Below, piece by piece: positions 48,761 to 60,768 of a stretch of DNA of 64,000 bases; position 1 is the stretch's first letter, and every line of letters starts with the position of its first letter. Source of the stretch: Tamarix chinensis (lineage: Eukaryota > Streptophyta > Magnoliopsida > Caryophyllales > Tamaricaceae); contig CM060177.1 in NCBI GenBank assembly GCA_030549775.1, forward strand, positions 69,847,638-69,911,637, in the 5' to 3' direction. A program made the translations under genes and the position numbers. A model generated the notes under the pieces. The model did no database searches and was not told the origin of the DNA. It worked only from the letters and a program-made list of their open reading frames with translations.

Positions 48761-49445
48761 CCCTGAGTCAACACTATCACTACAGCATCTTTGATTAATG
48801 TAACTCTTCTGATGACTCTAAACTATTCTTATTCTATCTTGGATCAATCAGACCAATTAGGTCATCTCCTCAATCATCTTAGGTCCGAACACAATAGTCT
48901 AACTAGTATCATTCTAACACCAGGGTGTCATCCCTATGCATGCATAGTAATTTTTGCTATACAAAAACTCCCCCAAACGTAGACGATCATCCTAAAAACT
49001 TTGAAAATCCATAGAGAAATCCATCAACATGTCCTCGAGCGTTTGGATTGTTCTCTTGATCTATCCATTCATAGATGGGTGAAAGGGGTACTCATTTTCA
49101 ACTTTGTTCTCAAAACCTCCTACAAATTCCCCCCAAAAGTGGGAGAGAAACCTTGAGTCCCTATTAAAGACAATGTTTGTAGGTGCACCATGCCTATTAA
49201 CCACAAACTTGATGTAGGCATTGGCCAATTGATCCATGCTCCAAGTCAATTTCATTGGTAAAAAAATAGCCATTTTAGTAAATCTATCCATAATGACCTA
49301 GATGGTCTCATACTTGCTACGAGTCCTTAGTAATCCACTCACGAAATCCATGAAGATGGAGTCCCATTTCCATCCTAGAACCTCTAGAGACTGGACTAAC
49401 CTTGTGGGTCTACGGTGGCCAAACTTTACTTTTTGATAGGTCAAT
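48761..49445 (-). pseudogene. pol: D integrase core (3' of the insertion)
   Basis: Minus-strand sequence directly left of the inserted LTR resumes in the zinc finger tail (LTYQKVKFGHRRPTRLVQSL), then EVLGWKWDSIFMDFV. The catalytic start MDRFTKMAIFLPMK follows (49061-49291 frame, first Asp present), and then VFNRDSRFLSHFWGEF with the second Asp. The block with the catalytic Glu is broken after FHPSMNG. Weak pieces continue to 48761. Confidence 0.8.
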
Positions 49446-49450
49446 CATCT
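49446..49450. repeat. Target duplication of solo LTR (CATCT, left)
   Basis: Matches 54110-54114 exactly. Confidence 0.9.
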
Positions 49451-49908
49451 TGTAACACCCCAAAATTTACTAATTTTTTTTTTAAAAGCAGAAGTAATCG
49501 AATTGAAACCCGTGAATTCTGGAGATGTTACCGCCACACTTAGTACCAAACTGGTTCTCTTCGACCGTTTCAGTACCAAGTGCTAAGGCTAAGAAAAGAT
49601 TTACATTAAACTCAACCAACAGCTCATAAAAGAACTCGAAAGATCATACGTTAAAAATCAGAGTATGCATAAACATTTATGAATCATAATAAAATAGAAA
49701 TCAGAGTGCGAAATCAAAGAGGATAAATACTTAATATAAGGTAATAAATCAAAGAGGATAACTCCAATACAAAAGAAATAATAAAAGGAAATATAATTGC
49801 ATAAAGACTGAAATACGGGCATGACACTCTTGAACTTGAGCCAAACATGCTCAACACACAGCCTCGACTGATGTCTCGCCCACCTACACAAATCAGAAGG
49901 GCATACTA

Positions 49909-49967
49909 CTCATGGGAATGAGCAGCACCCATGAAAAGGGTGATCAGTATGCTACGTATTGAGTAAG
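49909..49967 (-). other. LTR hairpin box, solo LTR copy (reference)
   Basis: CTCAT-GGGA-ATGAG (49909-49922), a perfect 5-bp stem with GNRA-type loop, then CACCC-ATGAAAA-GGGTG (49926-49942), a second 5-bp stem, then TACGTATTGAGTAAG. It starts 458 nt from the PBS-proximal LTR end. Confidence 0.5.
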
Positions 49968-50173
49968 GTAACCGAACACTAAGGCCAACACATAAGCACA
50001 TAATCCATATAGAATAATAATAGGCATAATCACCAACACAATAACATAAAGGCAATGAACGATCAGGTGAAAAACCCAAGATCCAATATAGTTTAGATTA
50101 ATTGCTTTATTAATCCTTTATCGAAATATTTTCACACCATACTCTTTATCAAGTCCATACGATTACGGGAACC

Positions 50174-50510
50174 CCACTATTTTAGCCGGTGGATCGGTCG
50201 CAAGGGTAACATACCCTACCACTATTTTAGCCGGTGGATCGGTCGCGAGGGTAACATACCCTGCCACTATTATATGCCGGTGGATCGGTCTGACCCCTTC
50301 TCGTACGGTGTTCCACTATAAGTGATTAGTGTCTTCCCATATCTTTCAACATATAACGTTTTGTTTTATTGAGCTCGGGATCCCCCACTATTATAGTCGG
50401 TGGATCGGTCGCGAGGGTACATGCCCTGCCACTATTTTAGCCGGTGGATCGGTCGCGAGGGAAAACATTGCCTACCACTATTATGCCGGTGGATCAGTCT
50501 GGGCCCATCT
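50174..50510. repeat. 45-bp minisatellite in two blocks of three
   Basis: Units of about 45 bp open CCACTATTTTAGCCGGTGGA and continue TCGGTCGCGAGGGTAACAT. They start near 50174, 50219 and 50264, then 50385, 50429 and 50475. Each block ends with a different spacer containing a GTG-TTA-TGT stretch, giving a higher-order period of about 211 bp. Frames at 50329-50645 are shadows of this repeat. Confidence 0.85.
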
Positions 50511-50890
50511 CAACATCTTCCACTTTACGTGTTTAATGTATTAAGTATCTTATTCAAAGGCTTTCACCCCTGGACATGCATGACTCACTCCCTTACACTT
50601 CACACATCACAAATCATAAATTCCACTATCATAATTACACTTTAATCACCAAATACACATGATGCTACCAAAAACTCTAAGCACCCACAACAAACCTTAA
50701 TTATCCACACAAACCCTAGCTTGGTTTCCTACGTACCCATATAATCCTCCACGTACTATTTTTCACCCCAAGTGCTCAAAAACCCAAACAACACTTACAT
50801 TACCTTCCTTACATCCCAAATTAACTTCCCACACGTAAATTTCATACCCATGTAGACATTAATCTCCCCATGCAAACCTTCAAACCTTTT

Positions 50891-51150
50891 TCATGCAAAC
50901 CCTAAAAATTCCACGTAAAACCCTAAATTCAACCATGCAAACCCTAATACCGTCATTAAACCATCAATCCCACCATGTAAACCCTAATACCACCATACAA
51001 ACCATAAATACCACCATACAAACCCTAATACCACCATATAACCATAAATACCACCATACAAACCTTAGTAACATCATACAAACCCTAATACCACCATGCA
51101 ACCATTAGTACCACCATCCAACCCACGATTCTGCCATATAAAACCCTAAA
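50891..51150. repeat. ~22-24-bp minisatellite (CAAACCCTAATACCACCAT)
   Basis: Ten or more diverged units on a CCATACAAACCCTAATAC theme. The CCCTAA inside recalls telomere DNA, but the surrounding period is different. Confidence 0.8.
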
Positions 51151-51194
51151 TTTGATCCATAGCAAAACCCAAGATTTGTCCACATAATACAATT

Positions 51195-51434
51195 GATTAG
51201 ATTCTCCCCTTTTATAACCACAATTTAGATTCCCCCATACAAGACTATAAGTTAGATTCTCCCACATAAAATCATAAATTAGAATCTCCCAAGCAAAACC
51301 ATAATTTGGATCAATTGGATTTCCCTAAACAAATCATAAATTTGATTCTCCCAATCAAATCATAACTTAGGTTCTCCCATATAATATCATAAATTACATT
51401 CTCCCAAATAACATCATAAATTATATTCTCTTCC
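51195..51434. repeat. ~36-bp degenerate repeat (AATCATAAATT-GATTCTCCCA)
   Basis: Seven or so units, each with CATAAATTAGATTCTCCCA, following straight on from the previous repeat. Confidence 0.75.
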
Positions 51435-52039
51435 ACGAAACCCTACATTTCCCATTTTATTCTTCCTCTCATAAATCATTAAAATAATTAGGTCAACTCA
51501 TATCTCTTGATCAACTTCTTTCTCCATCCTTATTTTTCATCCTTTTCTCCACACAACCACATCAACATTCTCACATGCATGTCTTATAGGGTCACAACAC
51601 ATATCGTCACATACATGTAGTACACATGCCATATAACAACACAAAAGCATGCTTGAGCTCCATGCCATACCAAAAATGTAATAATTACAATAATAACATA
51701 GGATGCATAACATACGAGGCACACAATGCACATTAGCACATAAAAGACCTTAGTGAACCCTTACCTAAAATGTCACCGGTCTTGGAGCACACTCCTATAT
51801 TACTTGAGAGCTTTGATTGGGCTCACCTACTATGGGAAAATACTAGGATTAGGTTTCCTCTTAAGAATGCTATTATTTCTACCTTATCCCAAGACCTTAT
51901 TTTTAATTAAAATATTATTATACTAAAATTGACTCTACAAAATACTAGTAGAATATTAATAATAAAACTAATGCAATTCAAAATAAAAAGGTGATATAAG
52001 GGTTTCTACCCTTCACCAAAATAATATTAGTAAAGATAA

Positions 52040-52090
<51 letters not shown>
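52040..52090. repeat. (AAT)n microsatellite
   Basis: About 17 perfect AAT units within a longer AAT-rich stretch (52020-52600). Confidence 0.9.
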
Positions 52091-52092
<2 letters not shown>

Positions 52093-52619
52093 TATATAAG
52101 CTTTAAATTTAAAGTGGGGTTTCGACCCTACCTATAACTAATGACCTACTATTTATTAATATTAATAATAAAAATTAATAACATGTATAATAATATTAAA
52201 ATAATAAAGATAAAAATAATATTATTGTTAATAGTTATAAGAACAATAGAAATAATAATACTAAAATACATAAGTGCGAATGTTAATATAAAATTAGGGC
52301 CTAAGATTTTCCAAAATAATTAATAAAATGATAATAATAATTATTCTAATAATTATAATATTAATAAGAAGAAGAATAATGATAATAATCATATAATAAT
52401 TCAATTAATAACTTAAAATTCGAAACTAACAGTAAAATTATTTTATTACCACTCTCTACCCTGCAAGTACAATTCAGCATAAATTTTATATCAAATAATA
52501 ATAATATTAATAGCAAGGAAATAATTATTATATTCAAATAACTACTAATAAATAAAATAAAAATATAATAATTTACAATAAATAGTAAATAATGATTAAG
52601 AAGGTCTAGGGTTTCACCT

Positions 52620-53700
52620 TGAGTCGGCGGGAATGGGCGGAACCGGTGGTGGTTCACGGCGGTGGCCGGAAAAGTAATCTAAGAGAGAAAAAGATGCCTA
52701 AAAAGAGAAAAGGAGTAGGTGGAAAATAAAATAAGGTTATGGTTTGGTGGAGGAGGATTAGAGGGAGTTTTTGGGTGGTTCAAAGGGCAGTGTAAGTTGC
52801 GGCTGCGGCGGTGGACGGCGGCTTAAAGGTTTCGGGTTACAGATTTTTGCGATGCAGGCAAGATATTTCGCAGGGTTATGGTAACTCGTGCGAGAATAAT
52901 AGAAGGATCTGGGGAGCTTAGTTAGCTAGAAGAGATTGCAAGTAAGAATGTGAGATGCTGTGGCAGTGATGAGGTTGGCTATCGGCGGCGGAAGGTGCGT
53001 CTTAAGTCAGGGTGGCGGCCAGTTCTGGCTTAGGGTTTTTGGGGAAGAAAAATTCCAAAACTCCCATAATTAGGCTATTTATAGATGGTAGATGGGATAA
53101 TAGGGTTTTGGGGGTCGGCAGGAACGTATTAGGTGCGAGAATTTGGGTGGCCGGTGGCAGTAATTGATCGGCCATCGTTTGGGTTGCTTCAGATTTTCGC
53201 GAGGCTGGGGAGAAGAAATGGGCGAGATATAACGGACAAGATTTATGCCAATTTATTCCTTGAGTAAAGAGGAATACAATGAGCCAAGAAAGGGCCGGTC
53301 AAAGGTCTTGTGGCCAGAGATGCCATTGACGGGGTTGAAGGGTTGTAGCGCAGCGACGGAGGAGGACGGAGGAAGAAGGAAGAAGAAAGGAAGGTGGGCC
53401 GGTCGGCCGGGAAAGAAAAAAAAGGGGAGAACTGGGCGGTTCGCGCGTGAGTTAAAGGCGTTTAAATGGAATGACACGTCTAGGAGCAAAACAAACATAA
53501 AACGCTGCGCTAGGAGAAGGGACGCAGGAGTCGGCCGCGCGGGCTGGGCTGCGCCGAAGGAAAGAAGAGAAAAGAGAAGTGGGCCGCGTGGGAGGCAGCC
53601 AAACGGGGAAAAGAGGAGGAAAAAAAAAGAAAAGAAAGAAAGGGAAAGAAAAAGGAAGAAGAAAAGGAAAAAGAAGAAGGGAAAAAGGAAAATAATAATA
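52620..53700. other. G+C- and CpG-rich segment of the solo LTR
   Basis: Contains GGCGGTGGCCGG and CGGCGGCGG clusters followed by a GAAA-rich tail (53560-53700). The 155-codon plus-strand frame at 53245-53712 is Lys/Arg-rich because of the purine tract and has no family features, so I do not call it a gene. This part may hold the LTR promoter, but no TATA box in a convincing place was found. Confidence 0.5.
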
Positions 53701-54109
53701 TTGGGTATTTAAATTAATTAAAATATTTGATATATTTAAAAATAATAATATTTAAATCACTTTTTAGGCTAAATTAGGATTTTTGAAAGATTTTCCATAA
53801 ATTCTATATTAATTATTAAAACACCCTAATTTTCTCCAACTAAATTATTTATAAACTTAATATTAATTTGGAACTATTTCCTTCTTCTTATTTTAAATAA
53901 AATAATTTATTTAGTTAATTTCTAAAATAAAATCCTTAATTTAGATAAAATACCTAAATTTCTCCTAATTAAAATACTTATAGATTTATTCTTGATTTGC
54001 CCTAATTAATTTCCTTTTATTTTAAATAAAGTAATATACTTAATTAACTTTTATAATAAAACATTATTTAAATATAATATTTAAAATTACAAATTTTCGG
54101 GGCATTTCA

Positions 54110-54114
54110 CATCT
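54110..54114. repeat. Target duplication of solo LTR (CATCT, right)
   Basis: Matches 49446-49450. Confidence 0.9.
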
Positions 54115-54945
54115 TGCCATGAACTCTACTAACTCTCGCTTCATACAAGACCATCAATAGATTCTCTTAAGGTCCTTATATAACTTGTCCCCTCCTGGGT
54201 GGATGGAGTAGGGCGTACCATGTCCTTCTTCCAAAATTTGGTGTGTCATATCAACACAATTCTATGGTATACACCAAAGCCCCTTGTAGCGAATGCTACC
54301 ATCCTCGTGTATCCAAAATCCTTCAGCCTACCCCGCTTGTATTTTTTTTCAAATCCTCTTGAGTTTTAGGTCTCTAAGTTGTGTGTCTTGAATCTCACCA
54401 AAAACCATCGGTGCAGTTAACAAGGTACTCATGTGAAACTCTAGGTTACCTCATTGAAGCATCGCTACTCCCATCCCACAAAATGTGAGAATTTATAGAG
54501 TATGATGTCTTGCAACTCAAAGAATTTGCAACAATGTTAGCTTTATCCTCATGGTAGGTTAAATTGACGTTATAGTCCTTTACTATCTTTAACCATTTCC
54601 TCTACCTCGTATTCAACTCATTTTGAGTGAATATACATTTGAGACTTTTGTCATCAACATAAACTCTTCATCGCATTCCATATAGGTAGTGCCTCTAGAA
54701 TTTTAGGGGAATGACAACCTTAGCCAATTCCAGATCATGAGTTGGGTAGTCCGGCTCATGCTGCTTTAGGTAGTATGAATTTTAGGTTACCATCCTATCA
54801 TTTTCATCAATACACACCCCAAATTGTGCTTAGATGCATCAATGTAGACCTCAAAGCCATCTAATATCTCTAGGAGAGTCAGAATCAATGTTATAGTCAG
54901 GCGCTTCTTCAATTCTTGGAATGCTCCCTCACTAGTACCATCCCA
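54115..54945 (-). pseudogene. pol: D RNase H and integrase zinc-domain start
   Basis: Near 54840-54880 the minus strand reads GFEVYIDASKHNLGCVL, the RNase H start with its first Asp kept. Later pieces end with a NIVANSLS segment (about 54520), a worn DALS tether motif. From about 54330 to 54115 comes the integrase N-terminal zinc domain, cut by the solo LTR before the CxxC Cys pair. Many stops. Confidence 0.7.
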
Positions 54946-55873
54946 CTAAATCCTGGTTGTCTTCTTCAATAGGTTTTTCAAAGGGTATGCAATCTTCAAG
55001 AAATTTTGAATAAAGCATTGATAGTACCCAGCCAAACCAAGGAAGCTTCGAACCTCAAATATGTTTGTGGACACCTTCCACTCTATAACTTCCATAAATT
55101 TTGTCGGATCCATAACGACTCTTCCTATAAGCACTATATGTCCCAAAAAGGAAACCTCAAGAAGCTAGAATCCACACTTGGAGAGTTTAGCGTATAGGAG
55201 ATTATCCCAATAGAGGGATAAGATAGTGCAAAGTTGCTTCTCGTGCTCCTCCTTACCTTGAGAGTACACTAAGATATCTTCGATGAACACACCTACTAAC
55301 TAGTCAAGGAATGGCTTGAAATTTTTTTTCATCAAATCTATAAAAATGGTAGACACATTAGTGAGCCCAAACGGCATCACCATAATCTTATAATACCTAT
55401 ACTATGTAAAAAAGGCCATCTTCATGATGTTAGCATCAACAATGCGCAGCTAGTGGTAGCTTGACCTTAGGTCAATCTTTGAGAAGATAAAAGGGCCCTA
55501 AAGTTGGTCAAAAAAGGTCATTAATTCTTGGGTGGATACCGATTCTTAATTGTTAACTGATTCAGTCCCTAATAGTCAATACATAAATGAAGGCTCCCTC
55601 CTTCTTCTTCACTAATAGGATTGATTCTCTCCATATGGACACACTTGGGTGAATGTACTCATGATCTAATAAGTCCACTAGTTGAGCCTTCATCTCCCTT
55701 AATTCTACCAGTTCCATCCTAAATGGGGTCCTTGACACAGTTTTATCCCCTAACACTATGTCAATGGTGAATTCAATTTTATACATAGGTTTTATACCTG
55801 GTATCTCTACCACAAGAATGTCCTTTAGGGATTCCAAATCCCTATTCAGCTCCCCACCACTACATAGGTACAT
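54946..55873 (-). pseudogene. pol: Reverse transcriptase of D
   Basis: Frame 55562-55873 carries the RT entry (IPGIKPMYKIEFTIDIVLGD, then TPFRMELVELREMKAQLVDL) and IHPSVSIWRESILLVKKKEG. The middle is broken. The catalytic box reads FIED at about 55276-55287: the first Asp of the usual F-x-D-D is Glu (codon 55279-55281), which should kill polymerase activity. Frame 54946-55146 supplies the thumb with FMEVIEWKVSTNIFEVRSFL and GLAGYYQCFIQNF. Length and order fit Gypsy RT. Confidence 0.88.
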
Positions 55874-56150
55874 CGAATACCCCTTCTACATCAATGCATG
55901 TAGTATGTGTGCAAATACAACCTTGTTTGTGGGATTAGGTTTGCATTTCCTATAGGAAACATTACTAAGGCTACTTCCAAGTAAATTCTAATGTAATCCA
56001 ATCTATCCCATGAGAGCAACATTATAGATATGGGTACATTAACAAATGGTGATAGAGTGGCTCTAGCAACAAAAATGATAGACACCAATGATAACGAAGC
56101 ACATGAATCAAATAGTCTATGAATTCATAGAGAAAGGATGGTAAATATAC
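55874..56150 (-). pseudogene. pol: Protease region of D
   Basis: Lies between gag and RT, in the protease position. Only the distal half is faintly readable (frame 55891-56088, VPISIMLLSWDRLDYI); the active-site Asp motif is not found. Confidence 0.45.
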
Positions 56151-57350
56151 CTATGATTACATTTAATTGTCAATAAACCTCTACCTAGCTAAATGACATT
56201 CAAGCACCCAGTAGATTGACCTCCATGATAACCTCCTTAGTATCCTCTAATACCCTGGGCATGTCCTCCCCTATGAGGAAAAGGAAGGGACCCCTACGAT
56301 CTCCTCTTAGTCTCTTTATTCTATGCACTAGTTTGGGTAGGCACCCTTTCCTGAAACTACTAAGGCAGTATCTGGTATGCTTGCTATTGCTAGGCCAACT
56401 ACTATGATGCTAAAGATCCTTTCTGATGGAACTAACCTCCCTAGGGCTGGTGAAATTTCCTCTAATAATGACACTCAAAAGGTTAATGGTCTATCCTACC
56501 ATAGAGTCTATAGTGCATAGGTCTACATCCACATTCATTCCCTAAATGGTTCCTACCTCACCGTTAGTAGGAAAAACCCCTTGGGGACTTCTATTTCTTA
56601 GTGGGTCCCCTCTACTAAAAATCTAAAGGTCCACCCCCTTTGGGCTAGGTCCTACCTCTAAAACCTTGTGTCTCCAACATTCTCTTTCCCATAATAGATG
56701 CCTACTTATAAACCATAGTGGTTGGGATACATGCTCACTTATATAGGGTAGCCAAATCAAAGAAGGACACCGAACCTATCATCTGGTAGACGTTGAAATG
56801 GAGCTCTAACTCAAATTGATAAACCAATGTTAGTATGTTGGCCACTATATTGAGTGCGGACCTCAAAGGCTCTATGAATATGACATAGAACTACCTCACT
56901 GTCATGTCTTCTGGCTGAGTTGCATGGATTCCTTTAGTTTTTCCCTCTTCAGGCTCTCTAGATAGAACTTAAAGCGAATCACTGTCTCAAAATTCTCTTA
57001 GGACATCTATGGCCCATCCTGGGTATGGCAACCTACCCAATAGGTGCTTGTAACCCCTCAAGAAAGAATTCCACAATGCTCAACGTCCAAGAATATGGGT
57101 AATCGATAGCCTCAAAGGTGTTGTCCATATCCCAGATCCACCCCTCAAGAATGACAAGGTCCTCCATGCCAGCATAGAGCAGATGATGGTGTCCAGCTAC
57201 CTTTGGAGCCAACCCTTCCTAATTCCCTCTTAAGAATGTTATGGAGGTGGGGTGCTAGCTAAGATTGAGTCTGGCATTACACAAACTCCATGAAGGCATC
57301 AAAGGCCTCCTCCAAACACCCTACTCATCTGTTCATTTCATGATTAGATG
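56151..57350 (-). pseudogene. gag: gag of D
   Basis: Minus-strand pieces match the E1 and E2 gag: an N-terminal EAFDAFMEFV near 57290, and EDLVILEGWIWDMDNTFEAI with DYPYSWTLSIVEFFLEG near 57050-57170, equivalent to the KDLDIIERWVKDMEKTF block of E2. The downstream half, including any zinc knuckle, is broken. The three gags in the window are related, so E1, E2 and D are one broad lineage. Confidence 0.7.
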
Positions 57351-57580
57351 GTTGTAAAACAAAAGGCATGTTAGGTTAAACTCTTCTAGTTTACTAACAT
57401 TTATCACATATTTCCCAATTTGAGGCCACCTAGGCTACCCTTTTGTGCTTCCTCACTAGTGGATCTAGGTTTTTATTTTTTTAGAATTGAGGTTTTCAAA
57501 ATATAAAAAAATTATTAAAAACTTAGAGGGAAATTGTTTGAAACCAAGAATTTGAAAACAAATCATGGTTTCAGAACTTA
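57351..57580 (-). other. Leader of D
   Basis: Short untranslated segment between the PBS and the gag start. Frame 57465-57650 crosses into the LTR and is not a gene. Confidence 0.5.
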
Positions 57581-57593
57581 AGCTTTTATACCA
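57581..57593 (-). other. Primer-binding site of D
   Basis: Minus strand TGGTATAAAAGCT, one base from the E2 PBS (TGGTATCAAAGCT), three bases before the LTR. Confidence 0.75.
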
Positions 57594-57596
57594 ATT

Positions 57597-59540
57597 TATA
57601 ACACCCCCAAAATTTACTACTAAAAAATTTCGTTTTAAGTGGAAGAACATTTAAACATTAGAGGGGTATTACTATAGTAATTAGTATAAGTCTGGCCCCA
57701 TACCATCTTTATACCAACTACAAGGTAAGATAAAATAATATACAAACTATGAAAAGTGTAGCATTAGAAAAATCTATATCATAAATAAGATTTAGGTGTA
57801 TGTTCCAAAATAATTACTGAAATACATAAATAAACATTCAACTGAAAATTCACAAGAAGAAAACTAGTTAAAACAATAGCTTGATATCACACTCTCAGAT
57901 CCCCAACCCCAATCACAACATCATCACTCTACCCCGATCATAGCATCGTATGTAGAAAAGTCATCTAGCAAGTCCTTATTCACCTACAAAGTCTTAGAAG
58001 GGATATCAACTCATTGGAATGAGTAGCACCTATAATAGGAGTGATTAGTATGCTATATACTAAGTAAGATTACAATACTGTCAAGAACATCATAGAGATC
58101 AATAACACCATAATAAGGGATTACACATGCATAAGAAGATCATACCAACTCATTTAATATTATCCAAACATAAGGCATTAGTACAATAATAATCAACTCT
58201 TGATTTTATCCATGTTGGGTTTGGGGACTCCTTCATTCTCAACCAGTGGAATGGTAAGCAAGTACAACTTCTAGGGTAGGACACTCTTAGTCACTATTGC
58301 AACCAATGGGTTGGTAATCAAGGTACAACCCCAAGGAAAAATGCTCTTGACCATTATTTTCACCAGTGGATCAGTAATTAAGATACAACTAGTCCTTACC
58401 CACATGGTATTTCACTGTCAATGATTAATGTCTTACTATAAGTTATTATTCTCCAATAGTTTAATTTATGTGATTTTAAGACCTAAGTGATTATTGTATT
58501 ATTCATTTTTTATTTATTTTAGGTTCATCACATAAATGTGTATGCCTACTACATTCATGGCACCTTCCCTACTATTATCGCGATACATCCCTATTCCCCT
58601 TTGAAACCTTAATTTCACAACTCCAATACATCCTCACTTCCAGTATCCCTTTAGAGTCCTTGATATATCCAAAAAACCCAAAAATGTCATTGGAAACCCC
58701 TGGTCAAGGGTCATAGCCTACTACCCTCACTTTCCACTTATGATAGTAACTAGAATTTAGGGTTACTCCTCAAAATCCTAATTTATCCTGTTTGGCGTCA
58801 CCCCTCCTCATTTGCTTATCTTGCCCTCAATTTCCATATCCATACATATAATGCTATAGTTAACCACCAACTCAAATATCTTAGCCTAAATCCCCCATTT
58901 TGCACATGGGAGAATACCCTTCCTATTTGAGCCCCCTCCAAAACCATAATTCCTTATTTTGGTTGTAACTACTTCCGTCTATCCCGTATAGCTACTAAAT
59001 TTGGTACACATTCCCAAAATGTTATAGCCTACATCATACTCCAAGGTTATAGTCCAAATTCCCCATTTTATACATGAGATAATAACCTACCCCTAGGTTT
59101 TTGCATCTTGGTCTCCCAAAACCCTAATTCCACCTTTTGGTCATATCTCCTCCCCTGTTGTTCAAGGACTTTCCATATATACATGACTATCTAAAAATGC
59201 CATCTTTAACCCTTAACCAATTCCTAGTACCAATTCCCTACTTTACTCACATATGATCATAAATCCTCTTAGATTTTACTCAACCCATTCATGGTTTTTA
59301 CCCCTATATTATATTTACCATAGACCTCCATATTTTTGCCACAGTTATTCCATATAGTATCTCCAAACTATTTTTGGTCAATTTATACCCTACATGTCAC
59401 TTCTCATGATATTGAATAAAATTCTCCCAAGTCTCAAAAACCTTACCTAAGTCACAAGGCATCCAACATAGGACTCTCCAAACTTTCCACACATGCAATA
59501 TCATAAATTATGGATATACATCAACACTTGAAATTCATAC
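57597..59540 (-). repeat. 5' LTR of D, interrupted or truncated at 59541
   Basis: Starts TATAACACCCCC. The first ~950 bp pair with the 3' LTR; 58225-58420 holds three degenerate TGGATCAGTAAT-type units. 58540-59540 is C-rich (recurrent CCCTAATTCCAC, CCTTTTGG) and absent from the left LTR. The end is lost at the LTR starting 59541. No gene. Confidence 0.75.
58010..58068 (-). other. LTR hairpin box, D 5' LTR
   Basis: CTCAT-TGGA-ATGAG (58010-58023), then CACCT-ATAAT-AGGAGTG with one bulge (58027-58043), then a TATATACTAAGTAAG tail; 413 nt from the LTR end. Confidence 0.5.
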
Positions 59541-60768
59541 TGCAACAACCCTAATTTTCAAACAAGAAAATTTTGATTTTGAGACATGAGGAAGAGCTTA
59601 AAAAAAAGTGAGGAATGTTGTTGCGATATCAACCATGTAAGATATGTGATCATCACATTACCTATGCCTGATGTAAAGCACAACAAAATAAGGGAAAAAA
59701 AAAGGATGCATGCTCATAATATTAATATGACAATATAAGATAATAAGGATGAGAATAGTATTATAGATAGAATGAGTATGATAGTTTACAAAACAAAATA
59801 AAAGAAATCAACCCAAGAGTTTAAATAACCAAAAATACAAAAGCTTCCCAATGTAATGTGAAAAAATCATATAATCGGTTAGCTTAGCTCTTCGGCATAG
59901 ACATAAACCTACAACCCCAGGCAATGACCCACGTCATCACCGTCAGCATACTCTAACTAAGAATTATAACCTTACAAATCATCTTTTGCTCCCCAGACCA
60001 GAAGCTGGATCATCACAATGACCACACAACTATAGTATTAGTATGGTAAAGTATTGGTAAAACATAATACATAAAACATGGTAAGGCTCATACAACACAT
60101 TGAAGTCACATAATAGCATGGTGATATAATATTGATATAGCTTACCGCTTAATCTCAAGTAGTAGTGTAATAAGACATGATTGCATGTAGATTATGTAAG
60201 TATAGAGATATAGTAAATACATTGCAATCCAAAAAATATAAACCATATTATAACTCTTCCTTTATTAACCACACAAATTTCGATTAATAAGATAGTTCAT
60301 TTAGCTACACATAGTTCCCCACAATGAACAAAAGCTATGGCAGCATAAATAATCACAATGAGATACCACACCTACCATATACGATTAGGATACATCCAAG
60401 GGGATTTCTTCAAGGATAGCACACCCACCACACATTAAGTGCACCTAGCACAAATCAATATACCATACCCATCACATGTAGTCGAAGTACACCAAGGGGG
60501 CTTGTACTGGGATATCTTACCCACCACACCTTGAATGTCTTTGTTGTGAGGGATAAAACATTGTGATACCACAGCTGCCTAAGTAATGGATAATAAAAAG
60601 TGCCAAGAGGCTTGTACTAGGATATCTCACCCACCCAAACTGGTCATCGATGTCATGTCAGTCTACCATAGTATAATCCTATACCACAAAGATATGTGTA
60701 TACCCCGTACTGAATGCAACCCGATAAGAAAGGAAATAGGTACCGAGTGAAAATATAACCATAGGGAA

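Larger units (their letters stand above)
49451..54109 (-). repeat. Solo LTR, 4.66 kb, inserted in D integrase
   Basis: Starts TGTAACACCCCAAAATTT and ends AAATTTTCGGGGCATTTCA, which are near-inverted termini, with CATCT on both sides and D integrase sequence resuming on each flank. No PBS, PPT or coding region lies inside, so it is one long LTR left by recombination. The orientation is that of D, judged by internal order (CCGCCACACTT block, hairpin box, minisatellites, purine block, AT-rich end). CpG sites remain common here (GGTCGCGAGGG, GCGGCGGTGG) and are rare in other LTRs, suggesting the youngest insertion in the window. It may also be the longest complete LTR here. No gene. Confidence 0.88.
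46351..59540 (-). mobile_element. Element D: chromodomain Ty3/Gypsy (Tekay/Del-like), minus strand
   Basis: Paired LTRs start at 46351 and 57597 and align over their first ~1 kb. Between them, on the minus strand, lie gag (57350-56150), protease, RT (55873-54950), RNase H, integrase (split at 54115/49446) and a chromodomain (near 48400). The interior is interrupted by a 4.66-kb solo LTR. The left LTR is about 1.83 kb; the right LTR runs at least to 59540, where another LTR begins. The right LTR contains about 1 kb not present in the left. All frames are broken. Long LTRs plus a C-terminal chromodomain point to the Tekay/Del clade. Confidence 0.85.

Noticed and set aside
50891..51150. CCCTAA-rich stretch as telomeric DNA
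   Set aside because: CCCTAA occurs once per ~22-24-bp unit rather than in direct succession, so it is an LTR minisatellite.
53245..53712. 155-codon plus-strand frame, Lys/Arg-rich
   Set aside because: Its C-terminal half is a translated GAAA-rich purine tract inside a solo LTR; no family features and no related frame in the sister LTRs.
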